64,000 bases of DNA from Notolepis coatsorum (taxonomy: Eukaryota > Chordata > Actinopteri > Aulopiformes > Paralepididae): assembly GCA_963971535.1 (NCBI GenBank), contig OZ020589.1, positions 68,487,239 through 68,551,238 of the forward strand, in the 5' to 3' direction. A model generated the notes under the pieces. It was not told where the DNA came from. It ran no database searches and saw only the letters and a list, made by a program, of their open reading frames with translations. Below, one piece after another: positions 63,217-64,000 of this stretch; the stretch's first letter is position 1, and the number at the start of each line of letters is the position of its first letter. The translations under genes were made by a program, and so were the position numbers.

Positions 63217-64000
63217 TTATAAGCTAGCTTTTATTCTCTCCACCACTTCTAACCACATTGACATTTTGGATTCATTGAGACCCAGAATTCTTGCTGTAGA
63301 TATTTCATGGTAAATTACATCGAGATATGTAAGAAACCAAACTTTACGGCAAATTTTTTCCGGTTGAAACCAGCGTGATGCGATCAGCTTTTTGGCTACT
63401 GTGATACCCGATAAAACCAATCTCTTTAGCTGTGGATTCACTGCAAACTCAAAAACATCATTCAATAATAATACCGAGGGGTGTACAGGTATATTCCAAG
63501 ATACGAGTTTTGATATTTGTTGGGTCACATCTTTCCAGAATGCCTTAACTGGTGAGCAGTCCCAATACATGTGCATAAATGTCCCTTCGTCCCCATTTGC
63601 ACATTGGGTGCATTTGGAATCTTGTTTAAGCCCCATTCGGCACAGTCTTATAGGAGTCAAGTATGTCCTGTGAATATAGTTAAGATTGATTTGTTGATGA
63701 TCCGGGTTCCTTGATGTAAGTCGGACATTTGCCCAGGCTCCTTGCCAATCAAAGTCATTTTCCAGGTCTGGTATATCCCTCCTCCAGACAGAGTCAAGTT
63801 GGAGGGTTTCATACGAGGACGTTAGTAATTGATGATAAAATTCTGAAACAAAACCTCTCGATGTCTCTCTTGCGTAGAAGAATTTGTGGTATCTGTGGTG
63901 TTCAATTGGTCTGTCTAATGGAACACCGTGAGACTTCAAACATAGCTCGAACTGTTTGTGAAAAAGCCATGTGGACTTGGTGAGATTAAATTTTTTGCGT
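63217..64000 (-). pseudogene. L1 ORF2 C-terminus, running off the window
   Basis: Open on the minus strand from the right edge to the stop at 63217. Includes TSRGFVSEFYHQLL, QINLNYIHRTYLTPIRL, the Cys-rich finger CTQCANGDEGTFMHMYWDC, and an EISTARILGL end. About 260 codons are visible. The frame continues upstream of the Met at 63939 (FNLTKSTWLFHKQFELCL), so that Met is not the start. Intact as far as seen; the state of the full ORF2 is unknown, hence the cautious class. Confidence 0.85.

Larger units (their letters stand above)
56216..64000 (-). mobile_element. L1-type LINE (3' part), interrupted by an LTR element
   Basis: The 3' end is T-rich at about 56222-56260. 'aaacaaacat' sequence continues across the LTR element into 62995-63060 ('aacaaacatgacaacacacg'), matching the 3' UTR of the L1 at 9690-9760. 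Coding runs from 63217 off the right edge. The 5' end lies outside the window. Confidence 0.85.

Overview
This is repeat-rich eukaryotic DNA, almost certainly from a teleost fish. No intact host gene was found. The fish assignment is an inference from the repeat mix: L2 LINEs with the (ATGTAA)n tail, L1 LINEs with a separate coiled-coil ORF1, Penelope-like elements with a GIY-YIG endonuclease, a Ty1/copia element primed by an initiator tRNA-Met half, a Gmr1-like Ty3/gypsy element, several hAT elements and tRNA-derived SINEs. Nearly every coding segment is transposase- or retroelement-derived, and most are broken by stops, frameshifts or later insertions.

Layout. 1-506: L2 3' end. 706-13519: a CR1/L2-type LINE cut by a minus-strand LINE (960-2828) and by a copia element (3238-13387, 292-bp LTRs, TSD gtagt). 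The copia element is itself cut by an unknown insert (about 5388-6205), an L1 (6356-9783, 15-bp TSD, carrying a 1.5-kb TIR element at 7903-9430), an insertion/deletion that removed the reverse-transcriptase active site (about 10920-11797) and a 263-bp TG..CA element (11976-12238). 13626-14476: hAT element with an 8-bp TSD. 15820-23135: near full-length minus-strand L1, set between two tail-to-tail LINE 3' UTR copies. 24703-35558: Gmr1-like gypsy element carrying a large palindrome, a hAT MITE, a minus-strand gypsy element, two long-TIR elements and a solo LTR. 36110-47640: a minus-strand LINE split by a 10.8-kb head-to-head pair of Penelope-like elements with a 16-bp TSD. Three predicted hammerhead ribozymes lie in that pair, and its plus-strand copy is split by a probable solo LTR that contains an L2. 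47640-55730: decayed DNA elements, a SINE, and remnants of an uncharacterised multi-exon gene family. 55731-64000: a hAT end, then a minus-strand L1 split by a 6.7-kb non-autonomous LTR retrotransposon whose 2,874-bp LTRs are built from four minisatellite arrays.

How the parts work together. There is no operon-like cooperation; the organising principle is nesting. Target-site duplications (TSDs) give the order of insertion for most elements and allow several pre-insertion sites to be recognised. The observations most worth following up are the Penelope inverted pair with its ribozymes, the LTR element whose primer-binding site is complementary to its own predicted RNA 5' end (Tf1/sushi-type self-priming), the 330-bp-arm palindrome in the Gmr1-like 5' LTR, and the uncharacterised gene remnant near 52-55 kb.
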